A stretch of DNA of 16,603 nucleotides. Origin: Cyanobacteria bacterium HKST-UBA02. Lineage in GTDB: Bacteria > Cyanobacteriota > Vampirovibrionia > Obscuribacterales > Obscuribacteraceae. How positions within the stretch are numbered: position 1 is the first letter of the stretch; each line of letters begins with the position of its first letter. A program made the position numbers and the translations under genes. The stretch spans positions 1-16,603 of the forward strand of contig JAGQHH010000080.1 of assembly GCA_020431945.1 (NCBI GenBank), given 5' to 3'. Of this stretch, positions 14,182 through 16,603 are shown piece after piece. Below the pieces are notes generated by a model that saw only the letters and a program-made list of their open reading frames with translations, had not been told where the DNA came from and made no database searches.

Positions 14182-14229
14182 TTGACATGCATTCGGTATG
14201 TATGCTATATTAAGTGCATGAAATGTCAA
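14182..14229 (+). promoter_or_regulatory. AbiE promoter with flanking inverted repeat (putative operator)
   Basis: TTGACA (14182-14187), an 18-base spacer and TATATT (14206-14211) make a good sigma-70 promoter, with a start near 14218 and about 30 bases of leader. TTGACAT (14182-14188) recurs inverted as ATGTCAA (14223-14229), so the repeats bracket the -35 box and the start site. Known AbiEi antitoxins repress their own operon by binding inverted repeats at the promoter, which makes these arms the likely operator. A second TTGACATGC copy lies at 14120-14128. Confidence 0.65.
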
Positions 14230-14248
14230 TAAAAATTCAGGCAATTTG

Positions 14249-14851
14249 ATGAACGCACCCGTCACTACAGCAAAACCTACCGCCGCGGCCCTTCTGTCCC
14301 GGCGACTTCGAGCTGGCCGCGTATACCGACGGGAGGATCTCGCATCGGCTTCGAATGCAGTAGATCGCCATTTGAAGCAATTGCAAGATTCTGGGCGGCT
14401 AAGAAAGCTTGCCCAAGGGCTATATTACGTTCCTCGCCAGTCCGCATTTGGACCGGTTCCTCCAGAGGACTGCGAGCTTGTTGCAGCATTTTTGCGTGAC
14501 AACGATTTCTTGTTGCTGTCACCTGCCAGCTATAACACGCTTGGATTGGGTGGAACTCAGCTCTACAACCGCACCGTTGTCTATAACCATAAAAGACACG
14601 GTCGATTCACGTTTGGCAATCGCACTTTCGACTTTCGAATGAAGCCGCGATTCCCGAACAAACTTTCCTCAGAGTTTCTGCTGGTGGATTTGCTCAATAA
14701 TCTCGATGAACTCTCGGAGGAACGTGATGAGTTGATGCGCAATGCTCAAGCAAACTCGCATCAATTTGATCGTCAGAAGTTACTGCGGTCCGCTTCGAAA
14801 TTCGGTACTGTAGCAACAAAAAAACTGATCAAGGAATGGCTTGATGTCTGA
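14249..14851 (+). CDS. AbiEi-type antitoxin / autorepressor (type IV toxin-antitoxin)
   Basis: A 200-residue protein of the AbiEi/DUF6088-like family. Residues about 10-63 form the winged helix-turn-helix (VYRREDL, NAVDRHLKQLQDSGRLRKLAQGLYYVP), with the LYYVP wing that marks the family. The rest is the C-terminal antitoxin domain (LSPASYNTLGL, VYNHKRHGRF, FPNKLSSEFLLVDLLNNL). AbiEi binds its own promoter and counteracts the AbiEii toxin without direct complex formation, the type IV mode. ATG 14249 is preceded by AGG about seven bases upstream; an adjacent TTG at 14246 is a weaker option. It overlaps the toxin gene by eight bases. Its base composition and codons are more A+T rich than the neighbours', suggesting horizontal acquisition. 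Confidence 0.88.
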   Translation: MNAPVTTAKPTAAALLSRRLRAGRVYRREDLASASNAVDRHLKQLQDSGRLRKLAQGLYYVPRQSAFGPVPPEDCELVAAFLRDNDFLLLSPASYNTLGLGGTQLYNRTVVYNHKRHGRFTFGNRTFDFRMKPRFPNKLSSEFLLVDLLNNLDELSEERDELMRNAQANSHQFDRQKLLRSASKFGTVATKKLIKEWLDV

Positions 14852-15785
14852 GTTCCTGCACAGGCGAGCAGATTTTTCAGACTTGCTGCGAATTGTCACG
14901 GAGCAAACCGGTATCACGCCGACCTTGGTCGAGAAAGACTATTGGATAATGCATTGCCTCTGGGCACTAAAGAAACAAGAGTTCACTTTTGAGTTGAAAG
15001 GCGGAACCTCTCTCTCGAAGGGATTTGGGATCATCAAGCGTTTCTCGGAAGATATCGATATTCGCTTTGAACCTCCTGCTGCAATGGATGTGAAAACGGG
15101 GAAGAATCACGACAAAGATATTCATATCGAATCGCGCAGAAAGTTTTACGACTGGCTAACTGCAGAGATTAATGTTCCTGACATAACTGCCTCGCGTGCC
15201 ACCGAATATGATGATGAGCGACTGCGTAATGGTGGCATCAGGCTAACTTACGAAACAAAAACAGAAGAATTGCAGGGCGTGAAGCCTGGCATCCTATTGG
15301 AAGTAGGATTTGACGATACTACACCGAATACACCGGTAGACATTTCCTCCTGGGCAATGGAATCAGCCAGGACAAGCAATGTCGATGTGATAGACGGCCG
15401 TGCGCTCGGCATTCTGTGCTATAACCCCGAATTTACCTTCGTCGAAAAATTGCAGACTATCTCAACGAAGTTTCGTAAGTTTCGCGAAACAGGGAAAATA
15501 CCGCCGAATTTCTTCCGTCATTACTACGATGTATATTGCCTACTTGAGGTTGACGAGGTCAAAGAGTTTATCGGAACTGACAAGTACGAAGAGAGAAAGA
15601 GACAGCGCTTTCCAAAGGCAGACGAATTGCGAATCGCAGCTAACCCCGCGTTCCTGTTCGAGAACAGTGAAGAGTTGGAAAGATTCAAAAAGGAGTACCA
15701 AGGAACAGAAGCCCTCTACTATGCGGGACAACCATCGCTCGCAGAGATAGCATCGAAAATCAAAGAACATATTGAACGTCTTTGA
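14844..15785 (+). CDS. AbiEii/AbiGii-type nucleotidyltransferase toxin
   Basis: A 313-residue protein of the DNA-polymerase-beta-like nucleotidyltransferase superfamily. VEKDYWI (29-35) leads into motif I, LKGGTSLSKGFG (51-62) followed by SEDIDIRF (68-75), where Asp70 and Asp72 are expected metal ligands. Further family marks are ILLEVGFDD (150-158), FTFVEKLQTISTKFRKF (197-213) and FFRHYYDVYCL (223-233). Related toxins transfer nucleotides, in studied cases onto tRNA, and cause reversible growth arrest during phage infection. The key residues look intact, so it should be active. ATG 14844 has AAGGA eight bases upstream and overlaps the antitoxin stop, indicating coupled translation. Confidence 0.9.
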   Translation: MSEFLHRRADFSDLLRIVTEQTGITPTLVEKDYWIMHCLWALKKQEFTFELKGGTSLSKGFGIIKRFSEDIDIRFEPPAAMDVKTGKNHDKDIHIESRRKFYDWLTAEINVPDITASRATEYDDERLRNGGIRLTYETKTEELQGVKPGILLEVGFDDTTPNTPVDISSWAMESARTSNVDVIDGRALGILCYNPEFTFVEKLQTISTKFRKFRETGKIPPNFFRHYYDVYCLLEVDEVKEFIGTDKYEERKRQRFPKADELRIAANPAFLFENSEELERFKKEYQGTEALYYAGQPSLAEIASKIKEHIERL

Positions 15786-16079
15786 ATGTGTGGCTCTGTC
15801 TCCATCACGCATGTACCACTATATAAGGTGGCATATCAATACTGGCCTTTATCTCGGCTGACCAAGGTTAGGGGACGCTGCGCTAGGCGTGCATTAGGCA
15901 CGACGTTGTTGAGGTTGCCTGTCCCTGAGGCACTACAGCCTGTAGCATTCCCGAAACTCAACCAAAGGTATGCGAATTCTGTCTTAAGCAGCACCTGCTT
16001 GCACGGTTGAGATGGTTCATGCTTTATTAGTCCTGGTGTTAGATGGCAGGATGTGTAATGAAGGCCCTCCTGGAGACCC
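15786..16079. other. 294-base gap with several small hairpins, no convincing gene
   Basis: No frame here looks protein-coding. The longest (15786-16010, plus) has no family likeness and no ribosome site. Several perfect short hairpins occur in a row: CGTGC-ATTAG-GCACG (about 15887-15902), CTACA-GCC-TGTAG (about 15933-15945) and AAGCAG-CAC-CTGCTT (about 15986-16000). The last is enclosed by CTCAACC (about 15957) and GGTTGAG (about 16004). TCCTG...CAGGA (about 16032-16053) follows. This may be a structured RNA, the degenerate end of a mobile element, or the 3' boundary of the AbiE island. Confidence 0.35.
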
Positions 16080-16603
16080 ATGGAAGAAACCTTTGAGACC
16101 CGTGACCGGAAGCGACCGTTGAGGGTGTACCTGTGCGCCTGGGGTCTGGTGCTGAGCTTGAGCGCCAGCACCCCGCTGGCCGTTCTATCCGCCGACACCC
16201 CGACCGAAGGCGACGAGGCCCCGGTGCTGCGCAGCACCATTATCCAGACCGAGCGCGAACGTCCGCAAAGCCCGACCGTCAACACGGGGGATGTGCGTGT
16301 GGTGGCCCCCGGCACGGTGTTGGAGCTGGCTCTTTCGACCGAGATTGACGCCGACGTGACCGAGGAAGGCGATGAGTTCTTCGGCAAAATCATCAAGGAC
16401 GTGCTGGTGGATGGCCGGCTGGTGATACCCAGGGGCACGGTGGTGCACGGGGTGCTCAGCATAATGGAAGGTCCGAAGCGCGCTGGTCGTGATGGCTATA
16501 TCAATACCCGTTTTGATTATTTGATCACGCCTGATGGGCGTGAAGTCCCGATTGAGGGCGACAGCACCACTCAGGATTCCAAAGGCAAGGCCGCAGCCAA
16601 AGT
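16080..16603 (+). CDS. Exported protein, 5' part only (runs off the window)
   Basis: ATG 16080-16082 has GGAG four to five bases upstream and opens a frame of 174 codons that is still open at the window's end. A basic N-terminus is followed by a hydrophobic stretch (about 17-37, VYLCAWGLVLSLSASTPLAV) typical of a signal peptide or anchor. A Pro/Thr/Glu-rich linker comes next. From about residue 75 there is a beta-rich domain: VVAPGTVLELALSTEIDADV, then LVIPRGTVVHGVL and FDYLITPDGREVPIEG. The order 'PGT-VLxLxLxxxI' then 'VIPRGTxVxGxL' recalls periplasmic beta-barrel domains that handle ordered or assembled envelope parts, but I cannot name the family. Its codon use (GTG, ACC, GGC) is richer in GC than AbiE. 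Confidence 0.7.
   Translation, partial: MEETFETRDRKRPLRVYLCAWGLVLSLSASTPLAVLSADTPTEGDEAPVLRSTIIQTERERPQSPTVNTGDVRVVAPGTVLELALSTEIDADVTEEGDEFFGKIIKDVLVDGRLVIPRGTVVHGVLSIMEGPKRAGRDGYINTRFDYLITPDGREVPIEGDSTTQDSKGKAAAK

Noticed and set aside
15836..16462. A 208-codon minus-strand frame across the gap and the right-edge gene
   Set aside because: It is Ser/Thr-rich with no family likeness and opposes the better supported plus-strand gene at 16080.
1..16603. CRISPR array, complete insertion sequence or phage integrase
   Set aside because: No regularly spaced direct repeats, transposase motifs or integrase catalytic motifs were found on either strand.

Overview
The window is a stretch of bacterial chromosome, GC-moderate (mid-50s by eye), with densely packed genes on both strands, rho-independent terminators, Sec-type signal peptides and one lipobox lipoprotein. 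This indicates a Gram-negative-type cell envelope. The set of genes (several secreted TPR proteins, thymidine kinase, 4-hydroxyphenylpyruvate dioxygenase, a TusA of the CP-x-N-F type) would fit an environmental bacterium such as a non-photosynthetic cyanobacterial relative (Melainabacteria/Obscuribacterales type). That placement is an inference and is not proven by the sequence.

Layout, left to right. Bases 1-47 are the last codons of a thiolase. Bases 61-5646 form a minus-strand block. Read in transcription order (right to left) it holds a secreted TPR protein, a fumarase/aspartase-superfamily protein with several catalytic positions replaced, thymidine kinase followed by a strong terminator, a small charged protein of unknown function, a solitary Eco57I/TaqI-type adenine methyltransferase, and a small basic secreted protein. 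Bases 5692-8994 are on the plus strand: a ten-cysteine protein translationally coupled (ATGA overlap) to a TusA-family protein, a secreted TPR protein behind a near-consensus promoter, a TPR lipoprotein, and 4-hydroxyphenylpyruvate dioxygenase. A strong hairpin at 9021-9049 sits between the dioxygenase and a convergent 158-residue unknown gene. Then come a histidinol-phosphate-type aminotransferase (minus), tRNA-Gly(UCC), a threonine/serine dehydratase without a regulatory domain, and a large secreted class-3 lipase.

Bases 14087-15785 stand out. They are visibly more A+T rich and carry a complete type IV toxin-antitoxin/abortive-infection pair, AbiEi (winged-helix antitoxin) and AbiEii (nucleotidyltransferase toxin). 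The two overlap by 8 bases and follow a consensus promoter embedded in TTGACAT inverted repeats, the expected form of an autoregulated operon. Next is about 294 bases without a convincing gene but with several small perfect hairpins. Last is the 5' end of an exported protein that runs off the right edge.

Functional themes are amino-acid metabolism (HisC-type aminotransferase, dehydratase, tyrosine-pathway dioxygenase, the degenerate aspartase/fumarase relative), envelope/secreted TPR and lipase proteins, and two defence-type loci (solitary methyltransferase, AbiE). The most interesting points are the degenerate lyase, the AbiE operon with its repeats, the Cys-rich/TusA pair, promoters placed so close to start codons that leaderless mRNAs are likely, and the structured gap after AbiEii.
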